The position numbers and the translations under genes are program-made. The notes under the pieces are model-generated. The model did not search any database and had not been told where the DNA came from. It saw nothing but the letters and a program-made list of their open reading frames with translations. DNA of 64,000 nucleotides from Marinospirillum minutulum DSM 6287 (lineage in GTDB: Bacteria > Pseudomonadota > Gammaproteobacteria > Pseudomonadales > Halomonadaceae): positions 62,001 to 126,000 of the forward strand of contig NZ_AULO01000009.1 of NCBI RefSeq assembly GCF_000422325.1. Reading direction: 5' to 3'. Positions 1 to 9,406 of this stretch are shown here, in pieces; positions within the stretch are counted from its first letter, which is position 1, and the number at the start of each line of letters is the position of its first letter.

Positions 1-506
1 GGAATTTAAACCTAGCCGATGAAGGTAAGTTTTTACAGCAGGTAGCCGATGCAACACGCACCACCCACGGCAGCTTAATTTGCATAGAAGCCAGCCAGCT
101 ACTGGCTTTATTATTGCGCCATATTTTGTTGCGTGATGAAACCGCTGAGATAGAAACTTGCCTGTTAGCTTTTGCAGATGCCTATTGGGAAGATGAAGAT
201 ATTGGCGCTTTAGCTGCCGGTGATTATTTAACTAAGCCAGAAGCTGCGATACGTTCAGGCGGTTATGTTTTAGAAACTTTAGAAGCTGCTTTATGGGCTT
301 TTTCAACCAGTTCAACAGCAAAAGAAGCACTAATAACCGCAGTAAATTTGGGTGGTGACTGCGATACCGTAGCGGCCATTACCGGCTCCTTAGCTGGCGC
401 TTGGTATGGCGTTGAACAGCTGCCAGAAGATTGGCTAGATGATTTAGTCGAAGCCAGCAGTATTAAAGCCTTGGGTAAAAAGTTATTAAAAGGGGCAGCG
501 GCATGA
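1..506 (+). CDS. ADP-ribosylglycohydrolase family protein, 3' part (5' end outside window)
   Basis: The reading frame is open to the left edge of the window in frame 3, so only the C-terminal part is visible. Family marks are an RTTHG stretch near residue 20 of the visible part and the late LGGDCDT motif followed by AITGSLAGAWYG. In DraG/ARH enzymes these acidic and Thr residues bind the metal pair that hydrolyses ADP-ribose from proteins or small molecules. The stop codon overlaps the ATG of the WYL-type regulator by 4 bases, so the two are probably co-translated. The substrate cannot be told from sequence. Family assignment is firm; the biological role is open. Confidence 0.85.
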   Translation, partial: NLNLADEGKFLQQVADATRTTHGSLICIEASQLLALLLRHILLRDETAEIETCLLAFADAYWEDEDIGALAAGDYLTKPEAAIRSGGYVLETLEAALWAFSTSSTAKEALITAVNLGGDCDTVAAITGSLAGAWYGVEQLPEDWLDDLVEASSIKALGKKLLKGAAA

Positions 507-1540
507 GCGAGGCTAACAAGGAAAAGTTTAAATTCGAGCTGCTAATGCTCGAAGTATTAGAAGCCCACCCTAAAGGCATTACTGCACGAGAATTAACCCA
601 AGCCATTCGAGAACTTGCTGAAGAACGTAGACTAGAAGAACTGATTAATTCACCAGAAGACAACTTAAAGCGCCGAGTTGAACGCAACCTTACAAAACTA
701 AAAGCCACCTATGGTGATTTAATCGACCTAGATGATTTGCAAAAGCCTTATATATGGCGCTGTGTAGGTTCGCAATCACTTATACCTAATTTATTTAAAG
801 CCGATTTACAGCTGGCGCTTTATTTACACCTGCACCAACAACGCACCCTGCAACTACTGCCCAGCAACCTACAAGAAAAACTCCGCAAGCTAAATGCTTT
901 TGGCAGTTTTAATCTTGAAGCCCATTTTTCTGAATTAACCCAATTATTTAGCCGTGCTTTAAGCATTACCAAAGACTCTATTCACCCTGAATTTCCTCCT
1001 GTATTAGAAGAAGTACACCAAACCCTATTAGATGCATTAAAAAACGAACAATATTTAGATATAACCTACCAAGCCTTAGCAGGTGAGCAAAAATTAAGCC
1101 GCCTACTGCCGCTTAAACTGGTGGTTTTAAAAGACCGGCTGTTTTTATTGGCAGTACAAAAGAGCGCTAGTGAGCCAGAACCTGTTTTGTTAGCACTGCA
1201 TAGAATGGCCAGTGCAAAACAGGTTGGGTTGTATTTGAATTTATCAGAATTTGAGGCAGAAACCACCCTAAGGAAAATGCTGGGTACAGGCGCAAGCAGC
1301 CAAAAATTAGAATTACAAGTGACCGCAGAACTGGCCGATTACCTGCTAGATTACCCTTTAGGCATAGGCATGAAATTAACACCCCTAGCCGAAACAACCA
1401 GCCCTTACACCCACCAACTCACCTGCTGGATAGAACTAGGAACAGACTTTAAATACTGGTTAACACAGCACCAAAACCAGCTAAAGGTTATGGGTTCAGA
1501 AAGGGTAAAAAGGTGGTTAAAGCGGTTAGAGAAGGGGTAG
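503..1540 (+). CDS. WYL-domain-type transcriptional regulator
   Basis: 345 residues. The N-terminal ~75 residues look like a winged helix (FELLMLEVLEAHPKGITARE, then a basic helix around RRVERNLTKLK). A WYL-like domain lies around residues 165-260, with the family's LPLKLVVLKDRLFLLAV strand pair. The name-giving W-Y-L is L-F-L here, so the ligand pocket is atypical. WYL proteins are DNA-binding sensors, often for nucleotides or nucleic acids, and are common in defence loci. The ATG overlaps the stop of the ADP-ribosylglycohydrolase by 4 bases, suggesting this protein senses or controls something linked to ADP-ribose metabolism. That link is inference. Confidence 0.8.
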   Translation: MSEANKEKFKFELLMLEVLEAHPKGITARELTQAIRELAEERRLEELINSPEDNLKRRVERNLTKLKATYGDLIDLDDLQKPYIWRCVGSQSLIPNLFKADLQLALYLHLHQQRTLQLLPSNLQEKLRKLNAFGSFNLEAHFSELTQLFSRALSITKDSIHPEFPPVLEEVHQTLLDALKNEQYLDITYQALAGEQKLSRLLPLKLVVLKDRLFLLAVQKSASEPEPVLLALHRMASAKQVGLYLNLSEFEAETTLRKMLGTGASSQKLELQVTAELADYLLDYPLGIGMKLTPLAETTSPYTHQLTCWIELGTDFKYWLTQHQNQLKVMGSERVKRWLKRLEKG

Positions 1541-1555
1541 TAAAGTTTTAGCTTT

Positions 1556-1939
1556 TTAAGGCTTAGCCAAAGCATAAATAATTTCACCGACCATTTTTCG
1601 CTTTTCTGGCGGCAAAGATAAAAACACCTCCATTGCTTGGCGCTCTTCAGGCGTCATAGCAGCATCCCAGCGCTTACGCTGTTGCTTTACCGAGCCGTGC
1701 AACTTTTCACCAAAACGCAACCAGTGCGGGTCTACATTTAGCCACTCGGCTAAAACCTGCAATCTGTCTTGGGCTGGAATAGATTCCCCTAATAACCAGC
1801 GCCTTACAGCCTGGACGGATACAGACTTACCCCAGTAGCGTTGGTTAAATTCTTTTTCTAATACAACAGGGCGAGTTGCGTAACCAGCGGCAAGCATAGC
1901 CTCGGTAAGACGTTCACTAAATAATTTGGCTTCATTCAT
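1556..1939 (-). CDS. XRE-family transcriptional regulator (phage-repressor-like)
   Basis: About 127 residues from the ATG at 1939. A 13-residue extension to 1978 is possible but would add an unconvincing hydrophobic leader. Residues 5-65 form a helix-turn-helix of the type FSERLTEAMLAAGY followed by VQAVRRWLLGESIP and LAEWLNVDPHWLRFGE, typical of stand-alone C1-like repressors in gammaproteobacteria. The C-terminal half is helical (MTPEERQAMEVFLSLPPEKR) and probably dimerises. The gene is divergent from the acyltransferase, so the 1940-2051 gap probably holds both promoters. Its target is unknown; autoregulation is likely by analogy. Confidence 0.8.
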   Translation of the reverse strand: MNEAKLFSERLTEAMLAAGYATRPVVLEKEFNQRYWGKSVSVQAVRRWLLGESIPAQDRLQVLAEWLNVDPHWLRFGEKLHGSVKQQRKRWDAAMTPEERQAMEVFLSLPPEKRKMVGEIIYALAKP

Positions 1940-2051
1940 GTAACAGGAACTTAAATGAATAAACAACCAAGTAAGCAATTTGATTGTCTCAAAAGTAACC
2001 GAAACTTACTTTTTTTGTTAAACTGCTGTGAATTTTTTAACGGACAAAAAA

Positions 2052-3980
2052 ATGACACCAGCATTTACATACAGAAAAGAGTTAGATGGCTTAAGGGCTA
2101 TAGCGGTACTAGCAGTTATTGTTTACCACGCGGAGCTTAGCTGGAAAGGCTTTAGCCTGTTACCAGGTGGGTTTTTAGGCGTAGATATTTTCTTTGTTCT
2201 ATCAGGCTACTTGATTACAGGGATTTTATGGGAGAAAAATAGAAGTCTTTTTTCTTTTTATAAAGGTAGAGTGGATAGGATTTATCCAGCATTGTTACTA
2301 CTGCTATTTTTTAGCAGTTTAGTTTCTTATAAAATCTTAATACCTGGAGACTTGCTAGCTACAGTGGAGTCAATTAAAGGCTCTTTAGGTTTTTATGCTA
2401 ACTATATTTTTATGCATGAAGACTCATATATAGCAGAAAGTAGTAAATACAAACCTTTACTACATATTTGGAGTTTAGGTGTTGAGTGGCAGTTTTACTT
2501 AGCTTTTCCTTTACTAATACTTTTTATTAAAAAGTTTTTTGCTGAAAATTTGACTGAAATACTTGTTTTATTGATTGCTGCTTCATTTTTTTATTGTTTG
2601 CATCTTCTTGACCGTAACTCAACTTATGCTTTTTACTCAACTCCATCACGAATTTGGGAATTATTTGCCGGGGGTTTAGCTTATCAATTAAGTAAAAACT
2701 CAGATAATAGTAAGCTAAAAGGAGGCCTAGCAACTACAGGTGTAATAGTTATTTCTTATTCATTTTTATTTTACAAGGATAGTGATAATCACCCTGGATT
2801 TATCAGCTTGGTAGCTGTTTTAGGCAGTATGTTTTATATAGTGTTTGTAAATAAGGAAAGTCTTGTTTATAAAGTTCTCAGTTTTAAGCCGGTGGTTTAT
2901 TTGGGTTTGATTTCTTACTCACTATATTTGTATCATCAGCCACTACAAGTTTATTATAGGTTTTATTTTGGAGAGTTTGGCAACAAGGTTTTTTTAGTCT
3001 TGCTAGCATTGACTTTTATTTTAGCTTATCTTTCCTATAAGTTTTTTGAAGACCCAATGCGAAAATCAAAAAACAACTTTAAGTACCTAGTTTTATTAAC
3101 TTTGGCTTTAGTTGTTTACTCCTTTGCAAATGGAGCTATAAACACCAAGGGCTACCCTAAAAGACAACCACAAGAGATTAGAGATGCTTTAAGCTACTTC
3201 AGTGTAGCAGAGTATAGGGCTTTATTGGATGATAATAATAAAAGCTGTAATATGTTAGACCCTAAGGATGCTTGTTATTTTGATAATGGAAAACCGCATT
3301 TGGTAGCAGTGGGCGATTCTTTTGTTGGTGTTTTTACAAGAATCTTAAAAGAGCAAAAAAACTTTATATCTTTAACGAGTTTTCAACATGAGCAATGTCC
3401 GTTAATGAGTACGCCATTATGGTTTAGCAATATGCCAAACTGTTGGGAAATTAATAAAGCAAGGTGGGCTGAATTAAAAAAATTAAAGTCGGCAAATGTT
3501 TTATTAGGTGTTAATTATAACTATATGTATAACGTTAAACATTCTAAAGATAATTTTGTAAAGGGTGAGTCTAACCTGACTGCTAAAGCTAGCAAAGAAA
3601 CTGCCTATAATTCATTCAAAGGAACAATAGAGAAGCTTATTTATTTAGGTCATAAACCTATTGTTTTATTAATGCCACCAAGACCTAATATTGATGTACG
3701 AAAGGAATTAGTACGGAAAGTGCAGTCTGGTATATTGTATTTCAAAAATGAGTATAATGCAGAGTCTACTTCAAGCATTGATAAAGACGTAAGATTATAT
3801 TTGAAAGGCCTTGATGTTAGTTTTATTGATTTGAATGATAGAATGTGTGATAAAGATAAGGGATGCTTAATTTTTAATGAAAAAGGTGGTCTTTATAATG
3901 GTGGGCAACATTTATCTTATTATGGAGCAGAGCTTTTCATTAAGGATATCTTGAAAAATATAGGTGAACGTATCGATTAA
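2052..3980 (+). CDS. Membrane O-acyltransferase (OafA/YrhL type) with C-terminal SGNH domain
   Basis: About 642 residues from the ATG at 2052, which has GGA eight bases upstream; a GTG at 2028 is possible but less likely. Residues 1-350 are an Acyl_transf_3 membrane domain starting YRKELDGLRAIAVLAVIVYH, with the conserved catalytic His, then GGFLGVDIFFVLSGYLITG and about ten hydrophobic segments. Residues 415-640 form an extracytoplasmic SGNH-type domain (VAVGDSF near residue 422, QHLSYYGAELF at the end). Such proteins acetylate O-antigen or other surface glycans. Catalytic positions of the SGNH part look altered: GDSF, and Gly617 where Asp of DxxH is expected. The gene is visibly more AT-rich than its neighbours and uses many AGA/AGG codons, which suggests acquisition. 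Confidence 0.85.
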   Translation: MTPAFTYRKELDGLRAIAVLAVIVYHAELSWKGFSLLPGGFLGVDIFFVLSGYLITGILWEKNRSLFSFYKGRVDRIYPALLLLLFFSSLVSYKILIPGDLLATVESIKGSLGFYANYIFMHEDSYIAESSKYKPLLHIWSLGVEWQFYLAFPLLILFIKKFFAENLTEILVLLIAASFFYCLHLLDRNSTYAFYSTPSRIWELFAGGLAYQLSKNSDNSKLKGGLATTGVIVISYSFLFYKDSDNHPGFISLVAVLGSMFYIVFVNKESLVYKVLSFKPVVYLGLISYSLYLYHQPLQVYYRFYFGEFGNKVFLVLLALTFILAYLSYKFFEDPMRKSKNNFKYLVLLTLALVVYSFANGAINTKGYPKRQPQEIRDALSYFSVAEYRALLDDNNKSCNMLDPKDACYFDNGKPHLVAVGDSFVGVFTRILKEQKNFISLTSFQHEQCPLMSTPLWFSNMPNCWEINKARWAELKKLKSANVLLGVNYNYMYNVKHSKDNFVKGESNLTAKASKETAYNSFKGTIEKLIYLGHKPIVLLMPPRPNIDVRKELVRKVQSGILYFKNEYNAESTSSIDKDVRLYLKGLDVSFIDLNDRMCDKDKGCLIFNEKGGLYNGGQHLSYYGAELFIKDILKNIGERID

Positions 3981-4119
3981 TTTGAGCAAAAAGAAGGTTG
4001 TTTGTTTTGTGAATTTGGCGTGGGGCGTTGTGTTTTTAGCCAGCGCAGCTTAGAAGCACAGCCCCTAAGCCTTAAACAAAATAAATACCTGCACTTCCCA
4101 CCCCTTACTTGCAACTATT

Positions 4120-4204
4120 TTGACCTACCCTCAAGTAAAGCAACTAATCTATTGCTTAGCTTGCATTAAGAAGCTAATGTGTTGCTTATATGTCAAGAGG
4201 CAAC
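4120..4204 (+). promoter_or_regulatory. hipBA promoter with three inverted-repeat operators
   Basis: A TTGACC at 4120-4125 can serve as -35. Three inverted repeats follow: AAGCAA-N8-TTGCTT (4138-4157), TTAGCTT-N8-AAGCTAA (4156-4177) and GTTGCTT-N10-AGGCAAC (4181-4204). The first covers the likely -10, the second the start of transcription, and the third the ribosome-binding site of hipB. The six-base arms separated by 8 bases in the first two match the known architecture of E. coli HipB operators (TATCC-N8-GGATA). Binding by the downstream HipB-like protein is inferred. Confidence 0.65.
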
Positions 4205-4208
4205 TTAT

Positions 4209-4532
4209 ATGCTTACAAAGTTAGGTTCACTACACCAGCAGCTTAAACAAAGACGACTTGCATTGGGTTTAAAACAGAGTGATATGCTGATGCGTGTTGG
4301 TATGTCACGTCAGCAGTATCAGCGTTTAGAATCACAAGGTAATCCAAGATTAGATACGCTAGAGTTAGTTGCCAAAGGCTTAAATGGTCAGGTGGTTTTT
4401 ATTCCACAAGAAAAACTAAGCGAGGTAATGGCGGTGTTAAATCAAAAACAACACGAGCCTAGCCAGCATTATGAAAACTCGTTACCGCTAGCAGATGACC
4501 CATGGCAAGGCTTGTTGGGAGATAGTGAGTGA
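4209..4532 (+). CDS. hipB: HipB-like antitoxin, XRE family
   Basis: 107 residues from the ATG at 4209. An upstream GTG at 4179 would put start codon and operator in conflict and is rejected. An XRE helix-turn-helix spans roughly residues 8-60 (LKQRRLALGLKQSDMLMRVGMSRQQYQRLESQGNPRL). The C-terminal tail is polar and probably disordered, as in antitoxins. Its last codons overlap the hipA start by 4 bases (GTGA). HipB proteins neutralise HipA and repress their own operon, which fits the inverted repeats just upstream. The ribosome-binding site AGAGG lies inside the third repeat. Confidence 0.85.
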   Translation: MLTKLGSLHQQLKQRRLALGLKQSDMLMRVGMSRQQYQRLESQGNPRLDTLELVAKGLNGQVVFIPQEKLSEVMAVLNQKQHEPSQHYENSLPLADDPWQGLLGDSE

Positions 4533-5776
4533 AAGTCACAGTTCTTAAGTTAAGCTTACATGGCCAGCTAGTTGGTTATTTGGCTGGCTTTCAAAATGGC
4601 AAAAATGTTTTTAGTTTTTCTGAAGAGTTTAAAGAAAACTTAAGCCGTCCTACCTTAAGCTTAATTACCCACCCCGCATTTCCTTATGTAGAAAAGCTAT
4701 TAGCAGAACCTTGGGTAAGAAAGCAACGCTTGTACCCCACTCTTTCCAATTTGTTGCCAGAAGGTGCGCTACGAGAGTTAATTACACAAAGACTTAAAGT
4801 ACATATAGATAATGAGTTTCATCTGCTTTCTTACCTAGGTAACGATTTACCAGGTGCTTTAATAGCAGAGCCTATGGAGCCAGAACTGGTGCCAGATTAC
4901 ATTTTGGCACCTTACGGCAAGGTTAAGGCAGTACTCTTTGACAAGGTGCAGCTAAATAACAAGTTTTCATTGGCAGGCGTTCAGATGAAGTTTTCTATGA
5001 CAGAAAAGGATGGACGCTACAACTTATCAGATAATAATATTTTGGGTGATTGGATAATTAAAACGCCCTCAACAAAGCATCGAGATGTACCTGTAAATGA
5101 ATACACGGCTATGAGGCTTGCCCAGTTGGTCGGTGTTAATATTCCAGAAGTTAAACTAGTTCAGCTGAGCAAGTTGGATAATTTACCACCCATTAACTTA
5201 CCCGATGAAGAGCTAGCTTTTGCTATCAAACGTTTTGACCGTGATGATGGTAGACGAGTTCATATGGAAGACTTTGCTCAAGTGCTGGTTAAGTACCCTC
5301 ATGAAAAATACAACTCAGCAAACTATGAGCAGATTGGCCGCATTATTTATCGTTTTTCAGGTAACGGACTAGTCGATATACAGCAATTTTCTAAGCGCTT
5401 ATTAGTCAATATTTTGCTTGCCAATGGTGATGCTCATCTTAAAAACTGGAGCCTAATTTATGCTGATAAAATCACACCTAGATTATCACCTGCCTACGAT
5501 ATTTTAACGACTAGTGTTTATATTGAAGAAGAAAAACAGTTTGCGTTGAATTTAGGTAAAACTAAAGACTGGTACAGTGTTTCTTTAGCACATTTTCAAT
5601 CTTGGGCAAAAAGTGCAGGAATACCTTGGCGAACTATTCAATCACATTTAGATGATGTTATGGATAAAGCTAGAAGCCTTTGGCCAAATGCAATGAAGGA
5701 ATTGCCCATGAATGAAGCGCATAAACTGCAACTAAAAGAACATTGGAAATTACTACACAAAGATTTTCGTATTTAG
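4529..5776 (+). CDS. hipA: HipA-like serine/threonine kinase toxin
   Basis: 415 residues, GTG start overlapping hipB by 4 bases. An N-terminal HipA-couple domain (about 5-110) precedes the kinase fold. Catalytic landmarks are present. FSLAGVQMKF holds Ser147 in the place of the E. coli autophosphorylated Ser150. Lys178 is in WIIKTPS, Asp301 and Asn306 are in NGDAHLKN, and Asp324 is in SPAYDI. The 23-residue spacing from Asp301 to Asp324 equals that of E. coli HipA D309/D332. The protein therefore looks catalytically intact. E. coli HipA phosphorylates glutamyl-tRNA synthetase; the target here is not predictable. It lies between the acyltransferase and recC, in the first of three toxin-antitoxin modules near recCBD. 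Confidence 0.9.
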   Translation: MKVTVLKLSLHGQLVGYLAGFQNGKNVFSFSEEFKENLSRPTLSLITHPAFPYVEKLLAEPWVRKQRLYPTLSNLLPEGALRELITQRLKVHIDNEFHLLSYLGNDLPGALIAEPMEPELVPDYILAPYGKVKAVLFDKVQLNNKFSLAGVQMKFSMTEKDGRYNLSDNNILGDWIIKTPSTKHRDVPVNEYTAMRLAQLVGVNIPEVKLVQLSKLDNLPPINLPDEELAFAIKRFDRDDGRRVHMEDFAQVLVKYPHEKYNSANYEQIGRIIYRFSGNGLVDIQQFSKRLLVNILLANGDAHLKNWSLIYADKITPRLSPAYDILTTSVYIEEEKQFALNLGKTKDWYSVSLAHFQSWAKSAGIPWRTIQSHLDDVMDKARSLWPNAMKELPMNEAHKLQLKEHWKLLHKDFRI

Positions 5777-5836
5777 GTCGTCAGTGAAACTGTTCTGGTC
5801 TAATACAAAATGGACTCTAACTATTAAGGAAGCACT

Positions 5837-8800
5837 ATGCCTACCACCCTTGGCCCTTTAGAACCTGGCTTTATGCTATTACAAGGCAATCGCTTGGAAG
5901 ACTTGCGTGATTTGCTAAGCGAATGGATTACCAGCTACCCACTAAAGCCGTTAGAAGACGAATGCATTTTAGTACAAAGCAACGGTATTGCTCAGTGGCT
6001 TAAAATGGCTTTATCCAGAGACCAAGGGGGTTGTGGAATAGCTGCGGCCATGAAGGTAGATTTACCCGGGCGCTTTTTGTGGCAGGCTTACCGCAGTGTT
6101 TTTGATGAATTACCCGAGATTTCCCCTTACGACAAAGCCCCCTTAACTTGGCGACTTTACCGCCTATTAGGTGACTGGCCTGCTTTAGAAGCTCGTGTGC
6201 AAAAACTGGGCGAAAACCTTGAAGAGCTAGAGCCATTAAAAGGCTTTCTTAACCAAGATACCGACCCCCGCCGTTTACACCAGTTAGCCGCCAACCTTGC
6301 CGATTTATACGACCAATATCAGGTGTACCGTGCCGATTGGCTAGAGGCTTGGGAAAAAAACAATAACAGCTTAATTACTGCAAAAGGCCAAGTTAAACCA
6401 CTAGAAAAAGCCGACCTTTGGCAAGCAGTCGTCTGGCGTTTATTAGTAGAAGATGTACAGCAAGATACCGACTTGCCCGATGCTACTAGCCCTTGGGCAA
6501 GGGCTAGCCGCGCCACTATTCACCAAGCTGTGATTAAAAAATGTGAAAGCTATACGCCAGAAAACCGCCCAGAAGATTTACCCCGCAGGGTATTAGTCTT
6601 TGGTATTTCTTCTCTACCACGCCAAACCCTAGACCTGCTACATGCCTTGGCACCTTTCACGCAAATTATGGTATTTGCCAGCAACCCTTGTCAGCATTAT
6701 TGGGGCGATTTAGTAGAAGGCAAAGAACTGCTGAAGCGGGAATACAAGCGCATTAGCGAACGCAAAATTTCTGCCGACCTTAACCCCGAAGATTTGCACC
6801 TAGAAGGCCATCCTTTATTAGCTTCTTGGGGGAAACAAGGGCGTGACTATTTACACCTGTTAGATGAGCAAGATGAACCCGACAGCTACCGTGAAAAGCT
6901 AGCCTCAATTAAACGCAGTATCGACCTTTACCGTGACCCGCTTGATGAAGGCAACAGCTTACTAAATCAGCTGCAATCAGATATTTATAACTTACGGCCA
7001 TTAAAAGAACGCCAAGAACTCAATACCCCAATCGACCCTGAAAAAGATACCAGCCTGCAGTTTTTAGTTGCCCACAGCGCCCAGCGTGAAGTGGAAATTC
7101 TGCACGACCAACTGTTAGCTACTTTTGAAAAAGCTCAGCAAGAAGGTAAAGAACTGCCACCCAGAGAAGTGCTGGTGATGGTACCAGACATTAATATGTA
7201 TGCGCCGCACATTCAGGCAGTCTTTGGGCGTTACGCAGGTAAATATGAAGAAAGAGACCCACGTTTTTTACCTTTTCATATTACCGACCAAAGCCAGCGT
7301 GGACAGAACACCTTATTGATTGCCCTAGAAAAACTACTGCAATTACCTAGTTCACGTTTTGCGGTTAGTGAGCTGCTCGATTTATTAGACACACCGGCGT
7401 TACGTGAGCGTTACCAGTTACAAGAAGCAGATTTGCCACGCCTTAAAGAATGGATTCAGGGCGCTAATATCCGTTGGGGTTTGAATGCTCAGCAAAGGGG
7501 CGATTTAGGCCTGCCAGCCGAAGAACAAAATACCTGGCTGTTTGGCTTGCGCCGTTTGTTATTAGGTTTTGCCAGCGGTTCCAGTGACGCTTGGCAAGGT
7601 ATAGAACCACATGATGAAGTCGCAGGTTTAGAAGCAGCTTTATTAGGCCCCTTGACGCAATTATTAAAAGATTTAGAACTCACCCGTGCTGAACTGCAAA
7701 AGAAACATACCCCAGCCGACTGGTTAGTAACCTTTGAAAACTTGGTGACGCGTTTTTTTGTTGATACCAGTAAAGCCGATAGCTGGGCGTTAATGAATTT
7801 AGAAATTCAGTTAGAGAAGTTAGAAAAAGTTTGGCAACACGCCAGCCTTAATAAGCAAAAATTACCGCTTGAAGTAGTCGCAGAAGAATTACTCAGTGCG
7901 TTAGATCAGCCCACCCTAACCCAAAAGTTTTTAGGCGGTGCAATTAACTTTGCCACCCTAATGCCCATGCGTGCGATACCTTTTCAGCAGGTGTGGTTAT
8001 TGGGCATGAATGATGGTGATTACCCCCGCAGCGTTCGCCCTGCCGACTTTGATTTAATGGCCAAAGACTACCGCCCTGGCGACCGTTCCCGCCGTGAAGA
8101 TGACCGTTATTTGTTTTTAGAAGCACTGCTTTCAGCCCGTGAAAAGCTAGTGATTAGCTGGGTGGGGCGTAGCATTCGAGACAACACCCCACGACCCGCT
8201 TCAGTACTGGTTGGGCAACTGCGAGACCACCTAGCCGCTGGTTGGAATTTAAAGCTAGAAGACTTAACTACCGAGCACCCGTTACAAGCGTTTAGTCCTA
8301 AATATTTTATTGAGCCAGATAAAACCAGTGCTACTTATCAAGCCGATCAGCGTTTAATAACTTACGCGCATGAGTGGCAAGCGTTAGTTAGAACAACCAA
8401 TTCCCAGTCAGCTAACCATGAGGCTGCTACGCCCGAAGTGTTGCCGCTCTGGCTTCCTGAAAACGCCATTACGCTTAGGCAGCTGAACGACTTTTTGCGT
8501 TGCCCAACCGAAGCCTTATTTAAAGAGCGTTTTAAAATTTATTCTTCCCGAGAATTAGAAATTCCGGCAGAAGTTGAAGGTTTTGAATTCGATGGATTAG
8601 AAGCTTGGGGCTTAAAAGACAGGATTATTCAGCAAACCTTTCAGGCGGGATTAACCGCCGATGAATATGAGCAACAGCTAGAGGGCGCACTAACCAAGTT
8701 AGTTAGCCAAGGCACTTTAATTAAAGGCGCTTTTGGTGAGCATAAGGGCAAAGAGTTAACCGAACTTTTACCCGAATTATTTGCTAACTGGCAAGAAGCC

Positions 8801-9406
8801 CGAGGTAATTTACAACCCTTAGCCAAGCCTTTAACTGGCTGGCATGAAACTCCTTTAGAGCAGGGCATAATTAAACTTGAATTAAGCAGCGCTTATTTAT
8901 TAAGTAATGCAGAGCTAAGCCACTACTCGCAAATTATTGTGCAAACCAGTCATCTAGTTGATAAAAATAAAGCCTACTCATGGAGAAACTTAACCCTGCC
9001 ATGGTTGCAGCATTTAGCGGCTCAAGTCTTGGTTAAACAACCCATTACAACCCATGTTTTGTCGCCCAAGGGTAAGGTGGTTTTAGAAGGTTTACCTTTA
9101 GAAGAAGCACAAAATCTATTAAACCAGCTGGTAGGCTATTGGTGGCAAGCAATGCAAGCGCCTTTACCAACGGCATTAAATTTAGCAATTCAATGGCTAG
9201 AAAGTTTAGCTAAAAAACCAGGTGAACAAGATTTAGCCTTTGAAAAATCAGAAAAAGGCTACCAAGCCGATGCCAATTATGCTGAATACTTTGCGCACCT
9301 TTTTCCAGATTTTGATTCAATTTCTAAACAAGCCAACTTTGTAGCTTTAATAGAAGGTGTTTACAGCCCTCTTTACCAAGCCGTTAAATCGGAGGCCAAC
9401 TCATGA
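5837..9406 (+). CDS. recC: RecC, exodeoxyribonuclease V subunit gamma
   Basis: 1189 residues, slightly longer than E. coli RecC (1122). It starts with the family's LQGNRLEDLRDLLSEWI and contains VQSNGIAQWLKMALS, GGAINFATLMPMRAIPFQQVWLLGMNDGDYPR and a PD-(D/E)xK-like but inactive C-terminal fold. RecC is the Chi-scanning scaffold that splits the duplex and channels strands to RecB and RecD. The ribosome-binding site AAGGAAG precedes the ATG. First gene of a recC-recB-recD operon, without the ptrA that interrupts it in E. coli; its last 4 bases overlap recB. It begins 60 bases after hipA, so shared transcription with hipBA is possible. Confidence 0.95.
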   Translation: MPTTLGPLEPGFMLLQGNRLEDLRDLLSEWITSYPLKPLEDECILVQSNGIAQWLKMALSRDQGGCGIAAAMKVDLPGRFLWQAYRSVFDELPEISPYDKAPLTWRLYRLLGDWPALEARVQKLGENLEELEPLKGFLNQDTDPRRLHQLAANLADLYDQYQVYRADWLEAWEKNNNSLITAKGQVKPLEKADLWQAVVWRLLVEDVQQDTDLPDATSPWARASRATIHQAVIKKCESYTPENRPEDLPRRVLVFGISSLPRQTLDLLHALAPFTQIMVFASNPCQHYWGDLVEGKELLKREYKRISERKISADLNPEDLHLEGHPLLASWGKQGRDYLHLLDEQDEPDSYREKLASIKRSIDLYRDPLDEGNSLLNQLQSDIYNLRPLKERQELNTPIDPEKDTSLQFLVAHSAQREVEILHDQLLATFEKAQQEGKELPPREVLVMVPDINMYAPHIQAVFGRYAGKYEERDPRFLPFHITDQSQRGQNTLLIALEKLLQLPSSRFAVSELLDLLDTPALRERYQLQEADLPRLKEWIQGANIRWGLNAQQRGDLGLPAEEQNTWLFGLRRLLLGFASGSSDAWQGIEPHDEVAGLEAALLGPLTQLLKDLELTRAELQKKHTPADWLVTFENLVTRFFVDTSKADSWALMNLEIQLEKLEKVWQHASLNKQKLPLEVVAEELLSALDQPTLTQKFLGGAINFATLMPMRAIPFQQVWLLGMNDGDYPRSVRPADFDLMAKDYRPGDRSRREDDRYLFLEALLSAREKLVISWVGRSIRDNTPRPASVLVGQLRDHLAAGWNLKLEDLTTEHPLQAFSPKYFIEPDKTSATYQADQRLITYAHEWQALVRTTNSQSANHEAATPEVLPLWLPENAITLRQLNDFLRCPTEALFKERFKIYSSRELEIPAEVEGFEFDGLEAWGLKDRIIQQTFQAGLTADEYEQQLEGALTKLVSQGTLIKGAFGEHKGKELTELLPELFANWQEARGNLQPLAKPLTGWHETPLEQGIIKLELSSAYLLSNAELSHYSQIIVQTSHLVDKNKAYSWRNLTLPWLQHLAAQVLVKQPITTHVLSPKGKVVLEGLPLEEAQNLLNQLVGYWWQAMQAPLPTALNLAIQWLESLAKKPGEQDLAFEKSEKGYQADANYAEYFAHLFPDFDSISKQANFVALIEGVYSPLYQAVKSEANS

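Noticed and set aside
4022-4065. GGGGC/GCCCC stem after the acyltransferase as its terminator
   Set aside because: The loop is long and interrupted, and no T run follows.
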